Shown: piece by piece, positions 39,309 through 46,557 of the stretch
How the letters are laid out: each line of letters opens with the position of its first letter
Numbering within the stretch: position 1 is the first letter of the stretch
DNA from: Deltaproteobacteria bacterium
GTDB taxonomy: Bacteria > Desulfobacterota > DSM-4660 > Desulfatiglandales > Desulfatiglandaceae
DNA length: 64,000 bases
Reading direction: 5' to 3'
NCBI GenBank assembly: GCA_022340265.1
Contig: JAJDOH010000082.1
Coordinates: 24,186-88,185, forward strand
The notes under the pieces: generated by a model
What the model saw: the letters and a program-made list of their open reading frames with translations, nothing else
Databases searched by the model: none
Told to the model about the DNA's origin: nothing
Made by a program: the position numbers and the translations under genes

Positions 39309-40799
39309 TTACCAATCGTAGAGGATCTCCCAATAACGATCAAAGTAAGGATCAGTCTGGCTGTAGCGAAAGGATATGGTCTTGCCGGTTCCGAGCCCAT
39401 TGCTCGTGTCTTCCTTCCAGTACCTCAGCAATATGGCGGGAATGAGTTGCGCGGTTTCCTTTCCCTTCTCTTTAATACGCTTTTCCGGAACTTGGATCCA
39501 GGTTTCCTGCTCCTCGATCACTTTCCATATGGTATCGAACTGCTTGCTCCTGACCCGCTCTCCCACCCGCGGGAGGGCAAGGCTCTCCCTGAGTTCTTTG
39601 AACCTGTAAGAAGACTGTTCCCCCCGGTCCAGTATTCTGTTGCCGAGGATCATGATGCCGATTGCGCCGATAGGGGCGGTGATCAGTATGGAAAGTACGG
39701 CCAAGGCCAGAATGACTTCCCCCGAGGCCACCCCCGCGGCCAGAGGCACTGCTCCGATGGCGGCCTGGACGGTCGCTTTGGGGATATAGGCCACCACACA
39801 AAAAAGCTTCTCTTTTCTGTTCAGGTCCGTTCCCATGAGAGAGATATACGTGCCGACGCTTCTGAACAGGAGACCGACCGCGATAACGAGCGTACCCGCC
39901 AGCCCTGCTTTCCAGGCGACGTGGATATTGACCTGGGCACCCACGAGAACAAAGAGGAGGAGTTCGGCAAACACCCAGAGCTTTTTGAGTTTCTGCGAGA
40001 TAATGTGGGCAACGGCTTCGGATTTTTCCAAAATCACGAATCCGATGGCCATCACGCCCAGTAGACTTGCAATGGGAACGATATCCTTTAGGGAGCTCTC
40101 CAACCACGTAAGAAAGATGGCCACTCCCATGACGACGATGGTCCTTTTTGGGGGACGCCAGTCGTATTTCATGTACAGGCGATAGAGAAAGTAGCCTGGA
40201 ATCAGACCCACAATGATTCCCAAAACGATGCTCACGGGAATCTCAGCGATTTTCATCCAAATATTGACCTCTCCACCACCGTACATGCCGAGAAAAATGG
40301 TAAAGAGCACGATTACGAAGACATCATCGACACTGGAGGCCCCGAGGATGAGGGTTGGGATACCCTTTTTCGCACCCCGGCCCCTATCCATGAAATCGAT
40401 CATGAGGGGAACTACCACGGCAGGAGAAACAGCACCCAGGATGGACCCCAGGATAGCAGCTTCCAGATATGTAATCCCCAGTAGCCGTGGCGCCACCAGC
40501 ACGATGCCCGCAATTTCGAAGATTGCCGGCACGGCACTCATGGTCAATGCGGCCCTTCCGACCTGATTGAGGGTGTCCCGGCGCAGTTCAAAGCCGGCTC
40601 GAAGCAGGATCACGATAAGGGCTATTTTGCGGAAGTCTCCGGAAACGGTCATCATCCCGGGGGATATGAGATTCAGCACGTAGGGCCCGATGAGAATCCC
40701 CACAAGCAACATCCCCACCAGACCCGGCAGTTTCATTCGGCGAAAAAGGTAATCACCCAGTAATCCAAAAAGAATGATAAAGGCGACACTTATTGCCAT
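39309..40799 (-). CDS. Cation:proton antiporter under a fluoride riboswitch
   Basis: A 496-residue CPA-family antiporter with about 12-13 membrane segments and a C-terminal cytoplasmic tail of ~90 residues. The ion-binding helix has GASSVDDVFVIVLF with an Asp-Asp pair, like CPA2-type electrogenic antiporters. The ATG at 40799 follows a GGAGG site; a longer frame from 40868 runs through the leader and is rejected. A fluoride riboswitch (40922-40974) and a terminator (40815-40850) lie in its leader. Antiporters of this type recur with such riboswitches, so a role in fluoride resistance is a solid inference; the transported ion is not shown. Confidence 0.9.
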   Translation of the reverse strand: MAISVAFIILFGLLGDYLFRRMKLPGLVGMLLVGILIGPYVLNLISPGMMTVSGDFRKIALIVILLRAGFELRRDTLNQVGRAALTMSAVPAIFEIAGIVLVAPRLLGITYLEAAILGSILGAVSPAVVVPLMIDFMDRGRGAKKGIPTLILGASSVDDVFVIVLFTIFLGMYGGGEVNIWMKIAEIPVSIVLGIIVGLIPGYFLYRLYMKYDWRPPKRTIVVMGVAIFLTWLESSLKDIVPIASLLGVMAIGFVILEKSEAVAHIISQKLKKLWVFAELLLFVLVGAQVNIHVAWKAGLAGTLVIAVGLLFRSVGTYISLMGTDLNRKEKLFCVVAYIPKATVQAAIGAVPLAAGVASGEVILALAVLSILITAPIGAIGIMILGNRILDRGEQSSYRFKELRESLALPRVGERVRSKQFDTIWKVIEEQETWIQVPEKRIKEKGKETAQLIPAILLRYWKEDTSNGLGTGKTISFRYSQTDPYFDRYWEILYDW

Positions 40800-40814
40800 G
40801 AGAAGACCTCCAAT

Positions 40815-40850
40815 AAAAAATGCCCTGCCGGTAGGTGAACCTGCAGAGCA
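40815..40850 (-). terminator. Intrinsic terminator in the antiporter leader
   Basis: On the minus strand TGCTCTGCAGGT pairs with ACCGGCAGGGCA across a short loop (one G-U and one mismatch) and is followed by six T residues, then by the GGAGG of the antiporter. A terminator at this point, between aptamer and start, is the expected output stage of a transcription-attenuating riboswitch. Confidence 0.8.
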
Positions 40851-40921
40851 TTCAAATAAGAATCCCACCGAAAGTTGAGGTGGGGTAGGTATTATACACT
40901 CCTACCCCAATGCGATTTTGG

Positions 40922-40974
40922 GGTAGAAGTCATCATCCCCTTGATGAGGGCGGTTTATGGCAGACTTCATTGCC
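40922..40974 (-). promoter_or_regulatory. Fluoride riboswitch (crcB motif) aptamer
   Basis: Read on the minus strand the 5' GGCA (40974-40971) pairs with TGCC (40962-40959) as P1. The enclosed GAAGTC (40968-40963) pairs with the 3' GACTTC (40931-40926) as the pseudoknot. ATAAAC follows P1, then a CCCT/AGGG hairpin with the GATGATG segment and the TCTACC end. Order and conserved bases match the known fluoride aptamer very closely. Fluoride riboswitches switch expression on, usually for fluoride exporters, and the downstream antiporter fits. The promoter for it is at 40991-41019. Confidence 0.9.
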
Positions 40975-40990
40975 GAGTCAATTGTCGAAG

Positions 40991-41019
40991 TTTTTACACC
41001 ACAGGAGGCATGTTGTCAA
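40991..41019 (-). promoter_or_regulatory. Sigma70-type promoter of riboswitch-antiporter transcript
   Basis: Minus-strand TTGACA (41019-41014), a 17-bp spacer and TAAAAA (40996-40991). The predicted start lies about 7 nt below, some 10 nt before the 5' end of the aptamer, the spacing needed for a riboswitch leader. Nothing else in the leader looks like a promoter. Confidence 0.65.
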
Positions 41020-41067
41020 GTTGATATTCCCATTAGCAGCAATTCTCATTTTGAAATGATTGACCTT

Positions 41068-41119
41068 TGTGGGAGCGGCTTCCAGCCGCGAAAAATCGCG
41101 GCGAGACGCCGCTCTCACA
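41068..41119. repeat. REP-like palindromic intergenic repeat
   Basis: A 52-bp imperfect palindrome: TGTGGGAGCGGC at one end and GCCGCTCTCACA at the other, with inner arms CAGCCGCG and CGCGGCGAGACG. The motif TGTGGGAGCGGCTTCCAGCC is a widespread REP-type element in Proteobacteria. Between it and the hydrolase remnant (41120-41306) I see no gene; a minus-strand reading contains a short run (KSNGTAILIMDADWVQNL) interrupted by stops, possibly decayed coding sequence. Confidence 0.75.
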
Positions 41120-41306
41120 GGTTTTGCACCCAATCAGCGTCCATAATTAGAATTGCTGTTCCGTTAGATTTCAAAAATCCACTGATTGCTTCGGTATGTC
41201 CGATCTTCTGTTTTCATAGAGCACCCATTACGATTCAGTCTTAGACCGGGCGTCGGCAGATAGTCAATTTGGGGTTCGAGGTTTGATTGCGGGGCGCCGG
41301 TTTTCA

Positions 41307-41555
41307 CTATTTTTCCGATACAGGAGTGCGTGCATTCACCATTTTCTCGGCGTCCAAATGTAAAAGCAGGATGCGACGCACTTCTATAATGGTGAGGGGA
41401 TGTCCCTGGCAGGAATGACCGCTTCTTACGATAAATTCCGATTCCACATAATCCACATGTGCGCTCTTGTATTTTACGACGCCGTCATCCAGGTCCGCGG
41501 GATTTCCTTCTCCCTTATGAAAATCAAGGGCTTTTAGAATTGAGATGGCCGCATT
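41307..41555 (-). pseudogene. C-terminal remnant of an alpha/beta hydrolase
   Basis: The minus strand is open for 82 codons to a TAG at 41307, but the first methionine lies near the C-terminus, so there is no sensible start. The product contains DLDDGVVKYKSAHVDYVESE followed by FIVRSGHSCQGHPLTIIEVR and RILLLHL, a very typical tail of lipase-like alpha/beta hydrolases: the Asp-Gly-Val-Val segment and the catalytic histidine in SGHSCQ. The rest of the gene is missing. I read this as the 3' end of a deleted gene. Confidence 0.7.
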
Positions 41556-41588
41556 TCAAATTTTGAATTCGAGATGCGGCACTTTTTT
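41548..41588 (+). terminator. Terminator-like hairpin downstream of cooS
   Basis: GCCGCATTTC (41548-41557) pairs with GAGATGCGGC (41571-41580) over 10 bp with one G-U, and on the plus strand is followed by AC and seven T residues. No plus-strand gene reads into it for 2.2 kb, and on the minus strand, where cooS ends at 41595, no T-run follows. It may still stop cooS transcription weakly or be left over from a deleted gene. Confidence 0.45.
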
Positions 41589-41594
41589 TAGAGG

Positions 41595-43475
41595 TTAAAC
41601 ATCCAAAGCGGCCAGTCCCAAAGCCTTACGCTTTCCTTCAATGTGCCTGCGAATGATCAAAGCCGCTTTTTCCGGGTCCGGTTCCACGGCAAAGGTCGCA
41701 CCGACCACGTCTTTCAGCCCGTCAGTCAGGAGCTTGACCACGTTCATGCTGCCGGCAATGGGCGGCATGGGGCCCAGGACGGTTGTAACGCCGGATGCCA
41801 CAAAATAAGTTCCGATGGTAACCGCTTTTTCAGAGTACCATTCGGGGGCGGCGCCCGCAACGGGGAGATCGCTGATATCCACCCCCAAGGCATCGGCCAG
41901 GGCGGAAACCAGCACCAGGATGCGCACGTTGTCCACGCAGCTTCCCAGATGCAGCACCGGCGGGATCCCCAATGCGCCGCACACCTCCTTGAGACCCGGG
42001 CCCGCCATCTCAATAGCTTCAGGCACTTTGAATCCGGCTTTGGCGTTGGCCACGGAGACGCAACCCGTATCCACCACCAGCACATCGTTTTCAATCAGTC
42101 TCTTGGTGAGGGTTACATGGCCGTAATCCTGTTTGATCTTTGGGTTGTTGCATCCCACGATACCGACAGCCCCGCGAATTTTGCCGGCCTTGATCGCGTC
42201 CAGGAGCGGGTCGGCCGTGCCGCCCAGGGCACCGATAATGGTTTCTACGGAAAATCCCCCAATGGCGTTCACCGGCTCGACCGGAATGTAGGTTCGACCA
42301 CGGTGGGTGAAATTACTGACGGCCTCTTTTACCAGTTCCATGGCCATTTTTTCGGCGGTATCCGGATGAAATTCCCGGTGCTCCATTCCCGGGAATCTCG
42401 CTTTGTCGCTGGTGCTGATCATCTTCGTATGGTAACAGGCGGCCACCGTGCCCAAAGACGGCATAATGCACTGGTAGTCCACCAGCATCATTTCCACGGC
42501 CCCGGTGCTGAGAACCAGTTCCGTCATCAGATGATTGCCCGCCATGGGCACCCCATGACGCATGAGCAATTCGTTGCCGGTACAGCAGACGCCTGACAGA
42601 CTGATTCCGTTGGCCCCTTTTTCTTTGGCAAATGCCAGAAGTTCCGGCGATTCGCAGGCTTTCAGGATCATTTCCGAAACCACCGGGTTGTGGCCATGGA
42701 CAATGATGTTCACCTGGTCTTCCTTTAAAACGCCCACGTTCACCGTGGTCGGTTTGGGAGCGGGGATGCCGAAGAGGATATCCGATACTTCGGTCGCGAT
42801 CATGGATCCGCCCCAGCCGTCGGAGAGGGCATTGCGAAGGGCTTGCAGTAACAGGCTCTGCCAGCCGTTGTCCACCCCCATGTGGGTTCGGTGCAGCATT
42901 TCAGAGGTCTCGCGATCTATCCCGCGTGGGGTGATTCCGATCTTTTGCCAGAGCTCCCGGCGTTTTTGAGGCGCCCTGTCCACCAGTCTGATTTGCTTTT
43001 GGCGCATGCCGTAGTCTTCCATCATGGCCTGGGCCAATTCTCCCGCCAACGGCAGCGGGTCTTTCCCTTCGGTTTCAATGCCGTACTCGGCGGCCACCCT
43101 TTGAAGCTTTTCAACGCTCCGAATCCGGTACCCGGGCGCCGTGCCCTCGGAGACGCCTGCCAGCACTTCCACCAGATCACGGCCGTGGTCTGAATGGGAA
43201 GAAGCCCCCGCGGCCACCATGCGGCACAGGTTCCGGGCCACGATAATATCCGCATCGGCGCCGCAGACCCCTTTCTGCGGACCTTCCCCGAAAGGATCCA
43301 CGCGGCAGGGTCCCATGACGCAGATGCGGCAGCTCAATCCCAGATCACAGTATCCGCATTGGGGCTGCTGAGCCTGATGCCTTTCCCAAACCGTTTCCAC
43401 CTGATCTTTCTCTGCCTTTGCAAGAAGTAGTTGGCCGTCTTTCGTAATGGTGAGATCTTCAAATTTCTGATTCAT
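41595..43475 (-). CDS. cooS: Anaerobic carbon-monoxide dehydrogenase catalytic subunit
   Basis: Ni-Fe-S enzyme oxidising CO to CO2 (or the reverse) in the cytoplasm. The 626-residue product is normal CooS length. Near the N-terminus the B/D cluster cysteines appear in CGYCDLGLSCRICVMGPC; C-cluster ligands appear as HGHNPVVSE, VCCTGNE, GCNNPK and GSCVDN. It is transcribed with a CooF-like ferredoxin (30 nt upstream) and a flavoprotein. No acetyl-CoA synthase, CooC-type Ni chaperone or CooA regulator is in the window, so this is a monofunctional CODH. Confidence 0.97.
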   Translation of the reverse strand: MNQKFEDLTITKDGQLLLAKAEKDQVETVWERHQAQQPQCGYCDLGLSCRICVMGPCRVDPFGEGPQKGVCGADADIIVARNLCRMVAAGASSHSDHGRDLVEVLAGVSEGTAPGYRIRSVEKLQRVAAEYGIETEGKDPLPLAGELAQAMMEDYGMRQKQIRLVDRAPQKRRELWQKIGITPRGIDRETSEMLHRTHMGVDNGWQSLLLQALRNALSDGWGGSMIATEVSDILFGIPAPKPTTVNVGVLKEDQVNIIVHGHNPVVSEMILKACESPELLAFAKEKGANGISLSGVCCTGNELLMRHGVPMAGNHLMTELVLSTGAVEMMLVDYQCIMPSLGTVAACYHTKMISTSDKARFPGMEHREFHPDTAEKMAMELVKEAVSNFTHRGRTYIPVEPVNAIGGFSVETIIGALGGTADPLLDAIKAGKIRGAVGIVGCNNPKIKQDYGHVTLTKRLIENDVLVVDTGCVSVANAKAGFKVPEAIEMAGPGLKEVCGALGIPPVLHLGSCVDNVRILVLVSALADALGVDISDLPVAGAAPEWYSEKAVTIGTYFVASGVTTVLGPMPPIAGSMNVVKLLTDGLKDVVGATFAVEPDPEKAALIIRRHIEGKRKALGLAALDV

Positions 43476-43505
43476 CTTTCTCTCCTTATGATTGAAAGCG
43501 TCGCA

Positions 43506-44096
43506 TTAAAGGGACAGTTGTGCCCTTTTTGCAGCGGTTAGCAGTGAAAAAGCAGGGGACAGGGATATTTCTTCGGCCCCCCGGGAAACTGACCGGGCCA
43601 CTTCATCGGTCTTTCGTTTCATGGCATCGGTGCTTTCCTCAAAGGTCAACGCATTTGATTTACACACCTCCACACAGGCCGGAATGAGGCCTTCCATCTG
43701 CCTTTGGTCGCAGTTATCACATTTAACGGCAACGGTTTTTCCAAAGGGTGCCGTGGCGTCTTCGTGAAAACGAATCACACCATAGGGGCAGGCCATGGCA
43801 CAGCTGGCGCAATTGATGCACTTGTCCGGGTTAATCAGAACGGTCTCTTTTTCAGGATCGCGAAAGATGGCATTTGCCAGGCAGGCCGACATGCAGGGGG
43901 CCGGGTCACAGTGTCTGCACCGGTTGGGGAATCCTTCATTGTAAAGTCCCGCACCCACATGGACCCGTGATTTGGGAAGTGGCGTCTCCATGAGGGCCGT
44001 CAAGAGCTGACGGGTTTTGGAATGTGCCGTGGCACAGGTGATCATGCATTGCATGCACCCCACACATCTTTCGGGATGAACCATGACTTTTTTCAT
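43506..44096 (-). CDS. CooF-like 4Fe-4S ferredoxin
   Basis: A 196-residue polyferredoxin with four cluster motifs: CVGCMQCMITC, CRHCDPAPCMSAC, CINCASCAMACPYGVI and CDNCDQRQ followed by CVEVC. This is the DMSO reductase/hydrogenase small-subunit type that CooF belongs to. Electron acceptor of CooS is the clear contextual role. It lies 15 nt below the flavoprotein gene and above cooS. Confidence 0.92.
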   Translation of the reverse strand: MKKVMVHPERCVGCMQCMITCATAHSKTRQLLTALMETPLPKSRVHVGAGLYNEGFPNRCRHCDPAPCMSACLANAIFRDPEKETVLINPDKCINCASCAMACPYGVIRFHEDATAPFGKTVAVKCDNCDQRQMEGLIPACVEVCKSNALTFEESTDAMKRKTDEVARSVSRGAEEISLSPAFSLLTAAKRAQLSL

Positions 44097-44111
44097 AGTG
44101 CCTCCTTTCTC

Positions 44112-45341
44112 TCAATTCATGAGCTGTCGAAAGTTAAACCCAGGTTCAAGCAGCTTCTTCTTGGATATGCCAATGGGTGTCTCATTTCGAATGAGTGCCA
44201 GCAGAAGTCCCCCCTGTTCAATGCGGCCCAGCAGAACGGCGCCCACCAGGACATTTTCGCGGAAGACCAGTTTTCGATAGCGGTTGTTTCTAAGATCGTG
44301 GGTGGAAAGCATCCGGCAATCGGAATCGGGTTCGGGGTTGGCCAGTCCAAGGGTCATGAGATCCAGGCCAAATATGCGCATAACATTACGGCTCACGCTG
44401 CCGGTATAAGAAATATTTCGTCCGGCCATGTTCATTCCGGCCGTGCGCCCCTGCATGGCGGCTTCCGGCCAGATGGCATTGACCCATCTCCTTTTCCTCG
44501 CAATATCCACGCACTCGGCCACGTCACCGGCAGCATAAACGCCTTTTAGTGAGGTCTCCAGGTATTCATCTACCCGTATCCCCTGTCCCATGGAAATGCT
44601 GTCCCGGGGTACAAAGGAAAGCGATGGCGCGACCCCTTTTCCGGCGATCACCAGATCGCAGGGAAGGGTGGAACCGTCTGAAAGCTGAGCGCCCATAACC
44701 GCTTCATTCCCCTCAAAAGCGATGACGCTGATGCCCACGCGGACCGTCAACCCGTTTCGAACCAGTTCATCCAGGATGACTTTTCCGGCGGTTCCATCCA
44801 CCTGAATGGAGAGGGGATAGGCGGATGTGATGAGCATGGTGGGTTTAAAACCTCTTTTGAGCAGTCCATAAGCCGCCTTAAATCCCACCAGACCGCCTCC
44901 CAGAACCAGGGGTTTCCGTGTATGGGGCAGTTTATCAACGATTTGCCGCACGTGGTCCCGGGTTCTCAGATAGTGGATATTTTTGAGATTCGCGTCCTTT
45001 GCCTCGACGGACCTTGCATCGGCGCCGGTTGCGATGAGAAGTCGATCGAAAGGGATTCTTTGCCGGTTTAGAAGCACGATTTCATGATCTGCAACGTCTA
45101 TCGCCGAAATGCGATTTCCAAAACGCGTTTCGATGTTGAGATCTTCGTAGACGCTTGGAACGCGTATGGGGAGCTTTTCAAATGGGATGGATCCGTCAAG
45201 AACCATGCTGATCATAGGCCGGCTGTAGGGAACAGCTTTTTCGTCACCGACCATGGTGACATGCCCTGAAGGATCCAATTGCCGAATGGCTTCGGCCGCG
45301 GAGATTCCCGCGATGCCGTTTCCTGCAATGACATATCGCAT
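44112..45341 (-). CDS. FAD-dependent pyridine nucleotide-disulfide oxidoreductase (CODH-associated)
   Basis: A 409-residue flavoprotein of the NADH:rubredoxin/nitrite-reductase-like type. It shows the FAD motif AGNGIAGISAAEAI at the N-terminus, the NAD motif LVLGGGLVGFKAAYG (about residue 150), and the second FAD motif EYLETSLKGVYAAGDVAECV (about residue 265). In many CODH operons this gene passes electrons from CooF to NAD(P). It is first in the operon. The 363-bp gap above contains the promoter at 45400-45428. Confidence 0.92.
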   Translation of the reverse strand: MRYVIAGNGIAGISAAEAIRQLDPSGHVTMVGDEKAVPYSRPMISMVLDGSIPFEKLPIRVPSVYEDLNIETRFGNRISAIDVADHEIVLLNRQRIPFDRLLIATGADARSVEAKDANLKNIHYLRTRDHVRQIVDKLPHTRKPLVLGGGLVGFKAAYGLLKRGFKPTMLITSAYPLSIQVDGTAGKVILDELVRNGLTVRVGISVIAFEGNEAVMGAQLSDGSTLPCDLVIAGKGVAPSLSFVPRDSISMGQGIRVDEYLETSLKGVYAAGDVAECVDIARKRRWVNAIWPEAAMQGRTAGMNMAGRNISYTGSVSRNVMRIFGLDLMTLGLANPEPDSDCRMLSTHDLRNNRYRKLVFRENVLVGAVLLGRIEQGGLLLALIRNETPIGISKKKLLEPGFNFRQLMN

Positions 45342-45399
45342 GTGAGCCTCCCGGTTTGAGTGACATCAATGTACAGTCTGTGTTTGTGCAATTGAACAA

Positions 45400-45428
45400 T
45401 TTATAGGACGATTTTTTGGATGCGTCAA
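45400..45428 (-). promoter_or_regulatory. Sigma70-type promoter of the CODH operon
   Basis: Minus-strand TTGACG (45428-45423), a 17-bp spacer and TATAAA (45405-45400), about 60 bp above the flavoprotein start. An imperfect TGTGATGTTTAACACC lies just upstream (45452-45437), roughly at -51 of the predicted start; it has only one good CRP/FNR-family half-site. The rest of the 45342-45704 gap shows nothing I recognise. Confidence 0.6.
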
Positions 45429-45704
45429 TGAAAATGGGTGTTAAACATCACAATCAGGGTTCCCAATGATATATGTGATTTTTGCATGGGACAAGACCGG
45501 AAATCTCAAGAATCGCGGGTGTTAAAACCGAAAAAGGGCATTTAATCGATAGAAGTTTTGCGTTGATCCTGAGGCTCGCTTTATCGTAAAGTCTAAGACT
45601 GAAATTTCTGAAGGTGCTCAATTATTTCTGATTTACGGGAGTGTTTTTGAATTCCCGGGCATTTTTGGGCGCTACAATCTTTTGGCGACCATTTTCCCAT
45701 ATTG

Positions 45705-46553
45705 ATGCAAAATGAAAATGACAACCATGTTCGGTTTAACCGATTGGTGCTGCTGCCGGCGCTGGTGATTTTTCTTCTTTGCCAGCTTTTTTCCTGGAAA
45801 CCGGTAGAGATATCGTATGCCGGTGAGGATAGTCGGGCATTGCCGGGCGCGCCGCTCTGTGCTGAACCGACATTTGAACTGACACCGAATCAGCTGTCCA
45901 CGAGCCTTTGGGCAAGGCAAATCGTGTCGGCCGAAACCGGCGGAAAAGTCCTCAGGCAGCACACCCGTGATCTGGATACCCTCTATGGTGATGCTGCCGT
46001 AGCCCATAAGCATCTCAAACAAATAACCCTGAATATAGCGGCGTGCACCGGAGGGACGGCGGTTTTCCCCCCCGGCGGCGGGCTCAAGGGGAGAAAACGG
46101 GCTGAAGAAAAGATTGAAGTGGAGCTGGGCGGGGATGCTTCCCTGTTGATGGACATTACACGCAGTTCAATTGCTTATGATACTGTGGACCAGGTCTATG
46201 GCGCGCTCGAGTACATATTGCGGCAGGGCTATGAGGTGGTTCGATTAAAGGATCGAGCACTTGAACCCTTGCCCAGCGGGTTTTGGGATATTCATTTGAA
46301 CCTGCGGATGCCCAATGGTCATATTGCTGAACTTCAATTGCATCTAAAGAAAATCCAAGCGTACAGCAATGGTCCGGGGCACAGACTCTATGAGAAGATT
46401 CGGGGGATGGAAAGCAAGGCTTTTCGGGAAAAACGCTCCCTGACACCCGAAGAACGGGAAAGTATTGATCGTTTCAACTGCGAGCAGCGACGGTTTTATC
46501 AGGCAGCCTTCAAGCAGGGGCAAATTGTATCAAAAGAAACCAACGGGAGGTAA
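45705..46553 (+). CDS. Exported RelA/SpoT-like domain protein
   Basis: An unusual 282-residue protein. It has an N-terminal membrane or signal segment (about residues 14-31, VLLPALVIFLLCQLF), so the rest should face the periplasm. From about residue 110 it has a pattern of RelA/SpoT-like synthetase folds: a basic GRKRAEEKI strand, DITRSSIAYDTVDQVYGAL in place of the DIAGxRI segment, VVRLKDRALEPLPSGFWDIH, and HIAELQLHLKK in place of the E-x-Q-[IL] motif. Enzyme activity is unproven. It is four nt before an E1-like gene, suggesting an operon. ATG at 45705 follows a TTG at 45702. Confidence 0.65.
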   Translation: MQNENDNHVRFNRLVLLPALVIFLLCQLFSWKPVEISYAGEDSRALPGAPLCAEPTFELTPNQLSTSLWARQIVSAETGGKVLRQHTRDLDTLYGDAAVAHKHLKQITLNIAACTGGTAVFPPGGGLKGRKRAEEKIEVELGGDASLLMDITRSSIAYDTVDQVYGALEYILRQGYEVVRLKDRALEPLPSGFWDIHLNLRMPNGHIAELQLHLKKIQAYSNGPGHRLYEKIRGMESKAFREKRSLTPEERESIDRFNCEQRRFYQAAFKQGQIVSKETNGR

Positions 46554-46557
46554 GTTC

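Noticed and set aside
40957..41244. Plus-strand 95-codon open frame in the riboswitch/REP gap
   Set aside because: It runs through the riboswitch promoter and the REP palindrome on the opposite strand and has no family resemblance.
41120..41306. Possible decayed minus-strand coding sequence (KSNGTAILIMDADWVQNL)
   Set aside because: The frame is short, interrupted and lacks any recognisable family; mentioned with the repeat only.
41643..42596. A 317-codon plus-strand open frame within cooS
   Set aside because: It lies wholly antisense to cooS, has no recognisable domain and no ribosome binding site; it reflects codon bias of the real gene.
45437..45452. CooA/CRP-like operator upstream of the CODH operon
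   Set aside because: Only one half (TGTGA) fits; the other half (ACACC) does not, and no cooA gene is nearby.
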